Source: Bacteroidales bacterium (GTDB taxonomy: Bacteria; Bacteroidota; Bacteroidia; Bacteroidales; VadinHA17). Taken from it: 64,000 bases of DNA. Positions 53,329 to 62,825 of this stretch are shown here, piece by piece. The stretch's first letter is position 1. The number at the start of each line of letters is the position of its first letter. Where the stretch lies: contig JAIPBU010000003.1 in the NCBI GenBank assembly GCA_021738535.1, positions 110,559 to 174,558 on the forward strand. The letters are read 5' to 3'. The notes beneath the pieces were generated by a model. That model saw nothing but the letters and a program-made list of their open reading frames with translations. It ran no database searches and was not told the DNA's origin. Made by a program: the position numbers and the translations under genes.

Positions 53329-55077
53329 TTATTTACTAAAACACTTTATAATCAATGAATGTAATTCGTTTTTTTTAATCGGTTTTGAAATGTAATCGTT
53401 ACAACCGGCATCGATTGCTTTTTGCCTGTCACCAGTTAATCCATAAGCTGTTTGTGCGATAATGATAACTTCGTTGTTGAATTCACGGATTTGCTTTGTA
53501 GCTTCATACCCATCCATTTCAGGCATTCTAACATCCATTAATACCAGGTCAATGTCAGGGTTGACGCGGCATACTTCAACGGCATCAACGCCTGTCCTTG
53601 TTCTTAAAATTTCTTTGCTAAGCGGCTTAATGTAACTGTCAATTAACATTTCCGATACTTTATCATCTTCGGCAATCAGTATCTTCAGTTTTCTTACAGT
53701 TTCGTTTTTCTCTGAAAGCCCGGCTTGCCTGTCGTGATCTGTATCCCGTTCACGATTATAAGGTAAGGTAAAATAAAATGTTGAGCCTTTATCTCCCGGT
53801 TTTCCATCAGGGTCGCTTTCAACCCAGATTTTCCCGCCAAGCATTTCAATATACGCATTGCTGATAGCCAAACCCAACCCCGCTCCCTGAGAAGCCATTT
53901 TATCAGCAATATCAGCCTGGATAAAACGCTCAAATATCGATTCCTGCAAGTCTTTCGGAATTCCTATTCCTGTGTCTTTGACGAAAAACTCCAGTTCATC
54001 TGGTTCATTGTCGGTTTTCAGGCTATAACCCAATTCAATTGAACCTTTTTCCGTGTATTTTATTGCGTTTTTTACCAGGTTAGTAAGAATAGCATATAAT
54101 TTTTCACGATCGGTTTTAATGGTGACATCCTTTGCCGGCAAGGGATTTGTAAAAAAGAGCTTAATCCCTTTTGTTTCTGCTTCGGGCTTAAAGAAAGTGT
54201 AAGTATACTCGATTTGCTCGTTTACATTTGTCTCCTTAATATCGAGTTGCATCAGGCCGGCTTCTATCTTTGAAATATCAACTATGTCGTTTATGATATT
54301 TAGCATTCGTTCACCGCTTTTCTCTATAAGGCCAATGTAATCCTGATACTCATCACCTGTAAGACCTGGCTCTTTCAATAAATCGGCAAATCCCAGAATC
54401 CCATTCATAGGTGTTCTTATTTCATGGCTCATATTGGCCAGGAAAGCAGACTTAAGGCGGTCGCTTTCTTCGGCTTTTTCTTTGGCTTCAATTAATGCTT
54501 TTTCCGCCTTTTTATGCTTGCTTATATCCACAACTGTCAAATGGCATAATTCCCCATTCTGTTGTACAATGCCTTCAATAGTTACATACATTGGCAGGGG
54601 ATGTTCTTGCGTTTCGGACTTATCTTTGGTTTCAATGATTACTTCGCAGGTTTGTTTCTCTTTAACGGTAAATACTTTTTCTAAGAATCGATTAAAAACT
54701 GAACGTGTATTATTAGACAGAAAAATCGAAAACTGACTGTTTATCAATTTAGAACGTTCCTTACAGAGCATTCGGGCTGCTGCAAAATTCAGATTTAAAA
54801 TTTCACCTTTTTTTGTCAACGAAAGGTAACCTGAAGGTGCAAAATCATATAAGTTCGTATATTTTTCTTCCGCCTGTTCTGCCTTTTGTTTGGCTGTTAC
54901 AAGCTCTTCGTTTTGCATTTCCAGTTCAATCTGGTGCACTTCTAATTCATGAATCAGCTTCAGCTTGTCGGCATCCAAAACAGTTTTGTTTGTTTGTGAT
55001 TTTCGCCTTTTGAGTTTTTCTTCTGCCTTTTGGCGAAGCTTAGCTTCATCATCCGGGTTACTGTTTCGCTTTGTCAT
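53329..55077 (-). CDS. Hybrid sensor histidine kinase with PAS and receiver domains
   Basis: 582 residues from the ATG at 55077 (MTKRNSNPDDEAKL), which overlaps the end of the preceding PAS fragment; the longer frame to 55131 lies within that fragment. A coiled coil (about 15-75) leads to a PAS domain (NLYDFAPSGYLSLTKKGEIL), HisKA with the phospho-His in FLANMSHEIRTPMNGILG, HATPase (N box NLVKNAIKYT, G boxes DTGIGIP and GAGLGLAIS) and a receiver with the phospho-Asp in DLVLMDVRMPEMDG. No membrane segment, so cytosolic. Transcribed after the CheB/CheR/PAS gene and probably part of one signalling unit with it. Confidence 0.92.
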   Translation of the reverse strand: MTKRNSNPDDEAKLRQKAEEKLKRRKSQTNKTVLDADKLKLIHELEVHQIELEMQNEELVTAKQKAEQAEEKYTNLYDFAPSGYLSLTKKGEILNLNFAAARMLCKERSKLINSQFSIFLSNNTRSVFNRFLEKVFTVKEKQTCEVIIETKDKSETQEHPLPMYVTIEGIVQQNGELCHLTVVDISKHKKAEKALIEAKEKAEESDRLKSAFLANMSHEIRTPMNGILGFADLLKEPGLTGDEYQDYIGLIEKSGERMLNIINDIVDISKIEAGLMQLDIKETNVNEQIEYTYTFFKPEAETKGIKLFFTNPLPAKDVTIKTDREKLYAILTNLVKNAIKYTEKGSIELGYSLKTDNEPDELEFFVKDTGIGIPKDLQESIFERFIQADIADKMASQGAGLGLAISNAYIEMLGGKIWVESDPDGKPGDKGSTFYFTLPYNRERDTDHDRQAGLSEKNETVRKLKILIAEDDKVSEMLIDSYIKPLSKEILRTRTGVDAVEVCRVNPDIDLVLMDVRMPEMDGYEATKQIREFNNEVIIIAQTAYGLTGDRQKAIDAGCNDYISKPIKKNELHSLIIKCFSK

Positions 55078-55078
55078 A

Positions 55079-58027
55079 TTAACTCCTATTTTTATTCCCA
55101 TGAGGTTTCTGGTCTGCACATTCACTAGCACAGGTTGAAACCCCGGTAATGGTACCCTGCTTGTCTCTTATGGGCTGCGCTATAACATAATAAGATACGG
55201 TTTTTTCTTTGATATTTAACAAAATGGTATCAGTTGCCGACTTACCTGTATCAAGCACATGGTTTTTAAGATTCATCAGCGCAGTGGCTCCTTCGTTTTT
55301 GTCAATTTCGTCATCGCGTTTGCCTATCACCTTATTGAAATCGAAACCAGCTTACTGGTTGAATATCCATGTATAGCGCAATTCGGTGTCGCAGATTGCA
55401 AGAATTATATTGGAGTTTTGTAAAGTACGTTCTAAATTACTTTTAAGCTCATGCAAATCATTTAATGCCATTTTTTGTTGAGTATTATCAATAAAGGTAA
55501 TAACCAGTCCGTCAATACGGTCATCTACAGTGCGATATGGCATTATACGTATGGTGAACCATCGCTGGTCGCTGGTAGCAATTTCAGATTCCTTAAACAC
55601 AAGTGTGCGTAGTACTTCATGGGCATGGTCAGTAATCTCGGGATAGTTCAATTTGTTCACTATTTCGGTAAAAGGCCTTCCAATATCTGTTTGACGCAAC
55701 TTGAAAATTTTCGTTGTTTGCTCAGTAAAACGCCGGATATTAAGTTCTTTATCCAAAAACAAGGTTGCTATGTCGGTACTGTTTAACAGATTTTTCATAT
55801 CGTTGTTGGCAGCCGCATAGTCAGCAATCTTGCTTTGCAATTCAATATTTACGGTTTGCAGTTCCTCATTAAGGCTTTGCATTTCTTCCTTCGAAGTGGT
55901 GAGTTCTTCGTTGGTTGATTGCAGTTCCTCGTTAGTACTCTGCATTTCTTCATTGGTTGATTTCAATTCTTCCTGAGTGGTTTGCATGTCTTCGCGTGTG
56001 CTTTTTAGTTCTTCATTGGCATGTTGTAATTCTTTTTCTAGTTCCTGCTCGCGAACGCTTGCTGCCTGATTCTCAGCTTTTGATTTTCTTTTGCGTGGAA
56101 GGGTGGTATCGGCAACATCAGTAAAAATAATAATAATTGTGCCTTTAATTGCCTCAGGTTTTTCAATCAGTTGAAGCGTAAGGTTAACAATTTGTGTTCC
56201 TCCGTTTGTGCCGACATTCAGTTTATTCAACTTAACCGGTTCTGTACTCTGCTTTGCTTTACGTATTGCGCCCGGAAGTTCATTTCGTAAACCCTGGCGG
56301 GCCATGGTATAAATGTTCATGTTTGCTTTGCCGGCTGCTGGCTCCAGGTACTTGCCTGTGCGGCCTGTGATGTACAAAATGTCCCCTTCGGTGTTGATAA
56401 GCACACTGGCCGGTGCAAAACGCTGTAACAACAACTGTTCGGCCAGATTTTGGATATTATCGGTTCCTTTTACCCTCTTTATACTTTCTTCTGATTTTTC
56501 CTTAGGATGCTTAAATGAGGCAGGAAAATCCAATAATTCTGTATTTGAAGTACCTGCAGAACGTTTATAAAACTTCAGTTTTGCATCAATTGTCGAAAAT
56601 AATTTATTTTGTGAACTTTCATTTTCGGCACTGCCGAGCAGCAACACGCCTCCGGCATTGAGTGCGTAATGGAATAAATTCATCATCTTGTTTTGCAATT
56701 CAGGTTCCATGTAAATCAATAAATTGCGGCATAAAAGCAGGTCCATTTTAGTGAACGGCGGGTCTTTAATAACATTTTGCGGTGCAAAAACCACTATCTC
56801 GCGTATGGTAGTATTAACACGAAAACCATCGTCTTCTTTTACAAAATAATGGCTGAGCCTTTCAGGTGAAACATCGGCAGCGATATTGGTGCTAAAAAAA
56901 CCTGTTCTAGCTCGTTCAATGGCATCGCTGTCAATATCGGTGGCAAATATTTGAAGGGTGAAATTTTTGTCCTGTTTTGTTTTTTCGTAAGCTTCTTTAA
57001 AAACGATTGCCAACGAATAGGCTTCTTCTCCAGTGGAACATCCTGTAACCCAAGCTCGAAAAACGTGTCCGTTGGGGGCTTTATTAAACAAACCGGGCAA
57101 GACTTCTTCTTTAAGTTTTTCCCACACGGCAGTATCGCGGAAAAAATTGGTTACACCAATAAGCAATTCTTTAAAAAGGATGTCTAATTCGGAGGGGTTC
57201 TCCTGTAAGAAGCTGACATAATTGGAGATTTTTTCAATTTGATGCACATTCATGCGTCTTTCAACACGCCTGTACAAAGTGTTTTTTTTATATAGAGAAA
57301 AGTCATGCCCGGTTTGTGCCCGCAGTAAAATTACAATTTTTCCCAGGTTACTTTTGCTTTTATCATCAATTTCGTCTTTCTGAACAACGGCAGGACTATT
57401 ATTAAGGAAGGCAATCAATTTTTCCGGCAGTTGGTTTGCTGGTGCCAGAATGTCAACAATAACAGCATTAACAGCGCTTTTGGGCATGCCGTCAAACTTT
57501 GCAGTTGATGGGTCCTGCACAGCTACTATACCGTTTTGCTCTTTTATTGCTCTCAGTCCCGCGCTACCGTCACTGCCCATACCCGACAGGATAATGCCGA
57601 TGCTTTTTTCTTGCTGGTCGTCAGCAAGTGAGCGGAAAAAAATATCAATCGGGAGCCGTAAGCCACGTGATTCAGTCGGCTCAAACAGGTACAAACAGCT
57701 ATTCAATATCGACATGCTTTTATTGGGTGGGATTATATACACATGATTTGGCCGCACCCGGAGTTTTTCAGTTGCCTGCACCACTTTCATCTGGGTTGCC
57801 CGCTGCAAAAGTTCCGGCATTATCCCAACATGGGTTGGGTCGAGGTGTTGAATGACCACGAAAGCCAGTCCGCTGTTTTTTGGTACATTTTCAAAAAACT
57901 GTTCCAGGGTCTCCAGTCCACCGGCCGAAGCTCCAATACCAACAATCGGGAAACTCAGGGTAGCCGGTTTTTTTTGTTTCCCCGTTTCTGAAACGGGTTT
58001 TTCTATTTTCACAATTGATTTTTTCAT
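55079..58027 (-). CDS. CheB-CheR-PAS fusion protein, interrupted by an in-frame stop
   Basis: First open part 55352-58027 (891 residues): CheB-type methylesterase (GIGASAGGLETLEQF, QHLDPTH, GIILSGMGSDGSAGLRAI), CheR methyltransferase (RAWVTGCSTGEEAYSLAI, ATDIDSDAIERAR, CRNLLIYM), a low-complexity coiled coil of TNEELQSTNEEL-type repeats (about 655-735) and a PAS domain. A TAA at 55352-55354 stops the frame just inside a second PAS domain (LRYTWIFNQ). The same frame goes on with AGFDFNKVIGKRDDEIDKNE to a stop at 55079, giving a complete PAS. So a single nonsense codon separates 891 from the last about 90 residues; the CheB/CheR part should still be made. Confidence 0.85.
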
Positions 58028-58306
58028 ATTTTCTCTTTACTACTATCTCAACGGTAGTCTATTTTTAGCATTGGATGTGTATGCCAGGCATGAGAATGGA
58101 CAAGGTGCTAAAAGCCACGCTGCTTCAAACTATGCATAATGATGTAAAATACAAATTTTATCAGAAAACGAAGCAACAATACTAATAAAATCAGGATGTT
58201 GCCCGGATTCTGTTGTACACTACACCCAGAAATCTTCAGCATTGCCATTTTTTCCCGTCCAAAATCTGCTTTAGTAAGGTTAAGGCGAAAAACTGAGTTA
58301 TAAAAC
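58028..58306. other. Intergenic sequence between CheB/CheR gene and higB remnant
   Basis: About 280 bp without a supportable gene, RNA or recognised repeat. It should contain the promoter of the CheB/CheR/kinase unit, but no clear TAnnTTTG box was found. Confidence 0.3.
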
Positions 58307-58549
58307 TTAACTGCTCTGACGAAATCGACCGCGGGTATCTCTACCCATGTAATTAATTCTTATACTATGATAATCCTTTGGTTTCCCTTTTAATTTTTCA
58401 AGCCTGTTCGAGGGAGGCACCCGAAGATCGACAATATCTTGTGAGTTGTGTATCATCCTCAGTTTCCTTCTCCCAATTTTCTGAATTTCAAAAGGGATCT
58501 TCCTCACAGTTTTACCACTCCAGATTTTCTCAGTATTGGCAAATGCCAC
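58307..58549 (-). pseudogene. Truncated second copy of higB toxin gene
   Basis: Residues from NTEKIWSGKTVRKIPFEIQK through DYHSIRIN are almost identical to the HigB protein encoded at 63177-63461, but the sequence then diverges (YMGRDTRGRFRQSS) and the catalytic C-terminal strand (QWRIIFIWD) is lost. The upstream flank also differs. At DNA level about 190 bp (58351-58540) match 63252-63445. No antitoxin gene follows. Probably inactive. Confidence 0.75.
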
Positions 58550-58793
58550 AGGGAAACAGAAAACCTATGCAAATGAATGATGCGGTATTATCTGCAGGAA
58601 ACCTTACAGTGTCTTGCTCTGAATTGGTCAAAAAGAAGGGAGCAGGGGGTATTGACGGCATGAGCGAAAAACAAAGGAAATGCTTTATTGTTTTGTTGGA
58701 TTCTTCTGTTCATTCATATTCTGATGATTGTAATATTTATTCTTTTCCAGTCTTCTAAAATAATCTTCTAATTCAATAAACAGACCGGAGAGC
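58550..58793. other. Intergenic sequence between higB remnant and DUF302 gene
   Basis: About 245 bp. The plus-strand open frame across it is the reverse of the higB remnant and continues without family similarity; nothing else is seen. Confidence 0.3.
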
Positions 58794-59285
58794 TTACTTT
58801 ATCACAGGTTCAAGAATCTGCTTGTTTTCACTGCTTGCCTTTCCCATCACATTCTTTATTTCTTTCCCGAGAAACCGGGAGAATAATCCGGAATTGAGCA
58901 TGGATATATACACAGTTCCATCATCTTCATAGACGGAAATGCGACATGGCATCAGGGCAGAGACTATCCGTTCCTCGCCGGAGACTAATATTTTGGAAGC
59001 ATGTTCGGGCTTACATAGGGAAAAAACTTTCACCGGCTGAACCGTATAACCATGCTTGTCCAGTGAAGCCTGTATATCATACGAATGTTGTACACTCCAC
59101 TTATGGTCTTCGGCTGATTCTGTGATAGTATTAACTGTTTTATCAAAATCAAATTTGCTTTCGTACACCACAAACATCTGCTGTTTCAAAATGGCAATTA
59201 ATATTATAAGAGTAATGATAATTCCTGTGAGTATACCACCGGCAAAGAGGACTATTCTGCCTGATTTAACATTGTTGTTTTTCAT
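58794..59285 (-). CDS. DUF302 domain membrane-anchored protein
   Basis: 163 residues: an N-terminal anchor (IVLFAGGILTGIIITLIILI) and a DUF302 domain (ESKFDFDKTVNTITESAEDH, GYTVQPVKVFSLCKPEHASK, ALMPCRISVYEDDGTVYISM). Two conserved cysteines, in SLCKP and MPCRI, are as in the family. DUF302 proteins are of unknown function, often linked to redox or envelope stress. The ATG abuts the 99-bp leader repeat. Confidence 0.85.
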   Translation of the reverse strand: MKNNNVKSGRIVLFAGGILTGIIITLIILIAILKQQMFVVYESKFDFDKTVNTITESAEDHKWSVQHSYDIQASLDKHGYTVQPVKVFSLCKPEHASKILVSGEERIVSALMPCRISVYEDDGTVYISMLNSGLFSRFLGKEIKNVMGKASSENKQILEPVIK

Positions 59286-59384
59286 GTGTTTTTGTTTTAT
59301 ATAACGTTTAGACTAAAAAAATGTTGGATAAAAGGTTATCAATGCACGTGGCTTAGTAGCATTAGCCAATAAGTCGTCGAAGGG
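59286..59384 (-). repeat. 99-bp leader repeat, copy B
   Basis: Same length as copy A at 52929-53027 with only scattered mismatches, in the same orientation relative to the adjoining start codon. It runs on into the GTCGTCGAAGGGCTGTT...CACCAGGCCA...TTATTATACCA module that ends the 221-bp repeat at 39652-39701 (here to about 59440). Confidence 0.65.
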
Positions 59385-59465
59385 CTGTTCCTTTCTGCAC
59401 CAGGCCACTTTATTATACCATGCCCTCGACACGGGAGGAGCGAAGATTACTTATGCTTCTTGTAT

Positions 59466-59513
59466 GAGAGTTTCTCCCTGTCAGCTATCCCTAGCGTGGC
59501 TGCCTACTCAATT
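59466..59513. repeat. 48-bp hairpin repeat, copy 1 (degenerate)
   Basis: GAGAGTTTCTCCCTGTCAGCTATCCCTAGCG... matches 62826-62873 at most positions, in the same orientation. The stem seen in the other copy is damaged here by several changes. The two copies flank the ATP-grasp and S8 protease genes as direct repeats. Confidence 0.6.
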
Positions 59514-59523
59514 GGCGGTAGTG

Positions 59524-60693
59524 CTATTCCCTTACAGTTATGTATTTCATTAAATTTGAATTAAGAATATGAGAAAGTTCGTCTTTATTACTTTGTTCCG
59601 TTTCTGCAAAAACAAATCCAAACAGAGGATATTTATTTATTTCCAATTGTCTTACTAAAATAGGATTTTCAAAATCATTTGCAAGCGCTTTGTAATTAAA
59701 TTTAGCAATATTTATGGGGGTAATCCCCGAATTATTATCCAGAACAATCAGACTAAATATTTTATTTTCTTTTCCTTGAAAAATATCATCCCAATCCGGA
59801 CGGATATTTTCAAAAAAGTATTTGTAAGAGTTGAATCCTACAGCAATTCCTGATAAATCTGCTGTTGTACACCAACCACCAAAACGTAATGGGTTAATTT
59901 CAACAGGTGTTATTTTACCATTTTTATCTATTCTTACCTCTGCATGAGCGGGAAAGTTTCTCAAATTTAACTGATTACCAATTATACTTAAAAAATTTTC
60001 TAATTCAGTTTTATGTTTATTAATTATTGCTTTTGATGTTGAATAAACTCTATCGTTTGTATCCGTTCCCGATGAAAATATATGATGCAAAATATTTAAT
60101 ATAACTACTTCTCCTTTATCATTGTGATAATAATCGATGGCGTATTCTTCTCCTTCTATGAAATCTTCGATAATGAAATGAGAGGTATCAAGTACGTTTT
60201 TCGGGAAAATGCTTTTCAAATTTTTTGGAACTAGCTTTTTCTTTGCATTTATCCAATCGTTTTCATCTTTTATTATGTAAACACCAAGACTTAAAAAACC
60301 TACAGATGGTTTAATAACAAATGGAAATGATAACTCTTCTGTTGCAATTTTTTGAATGTCTTGTAAGTTGATTTTTTGAAACTTAAAATCTGGAAAAATA
60401 GCTTTAATTTGTTCTCTAAAAGCAACCTTGTCCTTAAAAATTCTGATTTGTTTTGATAACTCACTTTTATTAAAATTATTTTCAATCCAATTTAAAGCAT
60501 TTTCTGAATTAGAATAAATTGGTTGATAAGGGTTATTTATGATATTCATGAAAGCTTCTTTTTCACTAATCCAATTTAAAGAAGTATCCTTTACTAATTC
60601 TTTAGCTTCTTTAGTTGCAATTATTTGGTAGTTGTTCTCTCGAATTGTGTCTAGAAGAAACTCCGAAACGTATGGTTTGTCTATTAAGTACAT
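59524..60693 (-). CDS. ATP-grasp domain protein, accessory region
   Basis: 389 residues from the ATG at 60693 (MYLIDKPYVSEFLLD); the frame extends to 60735 only through the attC-like repeat. An N-terminal pre-ATP-grasp fold is followed by the ATP-grasp domain: FPFVIKPSVGFLSLGVYIIK (nucleotide Lys), HFIIEDFIEGEEYAIDYYHN, PAHAEVRIDKNG and the metal-binding TPVEINPLRFGG. Such stand-alone enzymes ligate carboxylates to amines or thiols; the substrate is unknown. It is strongly A+T-rich compared with the core genes, suggesting acquisition by transfer. Confidence 0.82.
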   Translation of the reverse strand: MYLIDKPYVSEFLLDTIRENNYQIIATKEAKELVKDTSLNWISEKEAFMNIINNPYQPIYSNSENALNWIENNFNKSELSKQIRIFKDKVAFREQIKAIFPDFKFQKINLQDIQKIATEELSFPFVIKPSVGFLSLGVYIIKDENDWINAKKKLVPKNLKSIFPKNVLDTSHFIIEDFIEGEEYAIDYYHNDKGEVVILNILHHIFSSGTDTNDRVYSTSKAIINKHKTELENFLSIIGNQLNLRNFPAHAEVRIDKNGKITPVEINPLRFGGWCTTADLSGIAVGFNSYKYFFENIRPDWDDIFQGKENKIFSLIVLDNNSGITPINIAKFNYKALANDFENPILVRQLEINKYPLFGFVFAETEQSNKDELSHILNSNLMKYITVRE

Positions 60694-60725
60694 TTTTAAA
60701 AATCTGATTTTTTTATTTGTGTTTA

Positions 60726-60782
60726 ATACCGACAATGCCGCGCTAAACGAAGTTCCGCAATTTGGTTTAACGCTTTAGGCAA
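60726..60782. repeat. attC-like inverted repeat 1
   Basis: GCCGCGCTAAACGAAGTTCCGCAATTTGGTTTAACGCTTTAGGC shares GCCGCGCTAAAC-AAGTTCCGCAATTT-GTTTA with 62661-62716. CTAAAC can pair with GTTTA(A) and an outer GCC with GGC to give an imperfect hairpin. Two such sites in the same orientation enclose the S8 protease gene, as gene-cassette recombination sites would. The integron core-site rule (RYYYAAC...GTTRRRY) is only partly met: there is no clear AAC box on the left and CTTTAGGC on the right. Confidence 0.45.
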
Positions 60783-60890
60783 AGTAATCTATTCTCCCCA
60801 TTTCATATTTTACATATAAATTACACGTGCAAAGATATTTTATTTTATATTTAAAAGTCTCTTTATACTTAACCTAAACAATTAATCAGA

Positions 60891-62606
60891 ATGAAAGAAC
60901 TATTAAAAATGACGCTAGTAACTGTACTGGCGTTGGGATTTTTTGCTTCCTGTGAAAATCTATACATGGAAGAAATTAACGAAGAAGCTACGGTATTAAA
61001 ATCGGCTTCAATTGAAAAAGAAAGCTACATTGTTGTTTTAAACGATGTTGAGCTTAACACCGAGCTATCAAAACTAAAAGGCTACGAAAAAAAGAAAGCA
61101 AAAGTAAAGTCTACTTCTGCTAAAATTTTAAAACGTGCTGGTATTACTGATGGAGACATTGGTTATACATACGGTGTTGCGTTAAAAGGTTTTTCGGTTA
61201 AGCTACCTCCGGGTCAGCTAAAAAAACTGGAAGCAGATCCTTCTGTAGAACACATCGAAAAAGATCAACCAGTATTTTTGAAACTGCCAACAAATATTCT
61301 AAAAAGGCCAACTCCTACACCCGACGAATCAACACCATACGGTGTTCCACGGGTTGGTGGTGGAGCCACCTATTCAGGCTCAAATGTAGCATGGATCTTA
61401 GATACAGGAATTGATTTAGATCACCCAGATCTAAATGTAGACGCTGGCAGAAGCGTTGCTTTTGGACAAAGCACACCCGACGATGGACATGGACACGGCA
61501 CACATTGTGCAGGGACTATTGCTGCTATCGACAACGAAATAGGAGTTATTGGAGTTGCAGCTGGCGCAACTGTTATTGCTGCACGTATTTTAGATTCTAG
61601 GGGCTATGGATTATCTTCTGACTGTATAGCCGGTGTTGATCATGTTGCTGCATACGGTTCACCCGGAGATGTAGCCAATATGAGTGTTGGTTATCCTAAC
61701 GAATCAGCACTGGACCAGGCCGTCGTAAACGCTGCCGCTTCTGGTATTTTCTTTTCAGTTGCTGCTGGTAACGATGGTATGAGCATTTACGACGCAATTC
61801 AAGTAAGTCCGGGACGTGCAAACGGAACAAATTTGTGGACTGTATCTGCAATGGATATTAATGACGATTTTGCTTATTTTTCGAACTATGGATACCCAAC
61901 TGTTGATATATGTGGCCCGGGTGTTGATGTTTATTCTTGCTATTTAGATGGAGCTTATGCAACCATGAGCGGAACGTCAATGGCAACACCTCATGTGGCA
62001 GGAGTTTTACTGGTAACAGGGGGTACTCCATCAACAGATGGAACTGTAAATGGAGATCCTGATGGTTATCCTGATCCAATCGCATTTATTGGCGGAACTA
62101 CTCCTCCGGAAAATCAAGCTCCAAATGCTGATTTCACTTTTGATATTAACGACTTAACAGTTCAATTTACCGATGCCAGTAGCGATGATAGCGGAGTTGT
62201 ATCATGGGCATGGGACTTTGGAGATGGAAGCACTTCTTCTGTAGCAAGTCCAAACCATACGTACTCAAGTTATGGTGTCAAAACAGTAAGTTTAACAGTA
62301 GAGGATGCAGATGGAGAAACAGATATAGTTATTAAGCAAGTTACACTTACCGAAGAACCCATTGGAGGCGACATTTCAATTACGGTTATTGGAAGAAAAG
62401 TTCGTGGAGTGCGATATATCGATGTTACCTGGAGCGGAGCTACAGGAAGCAATGTTGACATAAAATTAAATGGTACTACCCAAACAACCACAGCCAATGA
62501 TGGCAGCGAAACATTGAACATGGGTAGAGTAAGCGGAACATTTGTTGTTACCGTTTGCGAAACAGATGGTTCAACATGTTCAAACGAAGTTACGGTTGTG
62601 ATTTAA
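60891..62606 (+). CDS. S8 subtilisin-family serine protease lipoprotein with PKD domain
   Basis: 571 residues, lipobox FFASC (Cys21). An inhibitor-I9-type propeptide spans about 45-130 (ESYIVVLNDVELNTELSKLK). The S8 domain has Asp171 (VAWILDTGIDLDHPDL), His205 (GHGHGTHCAGTIAA) and Ser363 (SGTSMATPHVAG), the complete triad. A PKD domain (about 405-485: SWAWDFGDGSTSS, HTYSSYGVKTVSLTV) and a final beta domain of about 80 residues follow. Surface-exposed or periplasmic. It lies alone between two attC-like repeats and ends in a terminator, so it may be a mobile single-gene cassette. Confidence 0.93.
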   Translation: MKELLKMTLVTVLALGFFASCENLYMEEINEEATVLKSASIEKESYIVVLNDVELNTELSKLKGYEKKKAKVKSTSAKILKRAGITDGDIGYTYGVALKGFSVKLPPGQLKKLEADPSVEHIEKDQPVFLKLPTNILKRPTPTPDESTPYGVPRVGGGATYSGSNVAWILDTGIDLDHPDLNVDAGRSVAFGQSTPDDGHGHGTHCAGTIAAIDNEIGVIGVAAGATVIAARILDSRGYGLSSDCIAGVDHVAAYGSPGDVANMSVGYPNESALDQAVVNAAASGIFFSVAAGNDGMSIYDAIQVSPGRANGTNLWTVSAMDINDDFAYFSNYGYPTVDICGPGVDVYSCYLDGAYATMSGTSMATPHVAGVLLVTGGTPSTDGTVNGDPDGYPDPIAFIGGTTPPENQAPNADFTFDINDLTVQFTDASSDDSGVVSWAWDFGDGSTSSVASPNHTYSSYGVKTVSLTVEDADGETDIVIKQVTLTEEPIGGDISITVIGRKVRGVRYIDVTWSGATGSNVDIKLNGTTQTTTANDGSETLNMGRVSGTFVVTVCETDGSTCSNEVTVVI

Positions 62607-62626
62607 TTCACTTTTAGAATATTGAA

Positions 62627-62652
62627 AGGCTGTTGCAAATTTTTGCAACAGC
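62627..62652 (+). terminator. Intrinsic terminator after the S8 protease gene
   Basis: Perfect inverted repeat GGCTGTTGCAA / TTGCAACAGCC with a 4-nt loop, followed by AAATTTT. 20 bp past the stop codon. Confidence 0.7.
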
Positions 62653-62660
62653 CAAATTTT

Positions 62661-62716
62661 GCCTAACGCCGCGCTAAACAAAGTTCCGCAATTTCGTTTA
62701 GCACGACGTTCAGGCA
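62661..62716. repeat. attC-like inverted repeat 2
   Basis: GCCTAACGCCGCGCTAAAC ... GTTTAGCACGACGTTCAGGC: the inner stem GCTAAAC/GTTTAGC is perfect (7 bp), and the outer arms GCCTAACG and CGTTCAGGC pair except for one extra C. The left box GCCTAAC fits RYYYAAC exactly; the right box is GTTCAGG rather than GTTRRRY. Same orientation as the copy at 60726-60782 and shares its GAAGTTCCGCAATTT-type loop. Confidence 0.5.
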
Positions 62717-62825
62717 TATTTCCCAAAATACCGGGAGAAAAGTCGCTGGAAGTTGTTAAAAACGAATCTGAAAAGAGGCTACCCGTATGTGCGGTGGTAC
62801 TTCGACTACGCTCAGTATACCATGT

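Noticed and set aside
58378..58758. 126-codon plus-strand open frame
   Set aside because: Its first half is the reverse of the truncated higB copy; the rest shows no domain or signal.
59286..59384. 99-bp leader repeat as an integron attC site
   Set aside because: GTTATAT next to a start codon is suggestive, but no complementary left arm could be found to fold a hairpin.
59524..62606. ATP-grasp ligase plus S8 protease as a peptide-natural-product (RiPP) cluster
   Set aside because: Genes are divergent, separated by an attC-like site, and no precursor peptide or transporter is visible; the protease has an ordinary extracellular architecture.
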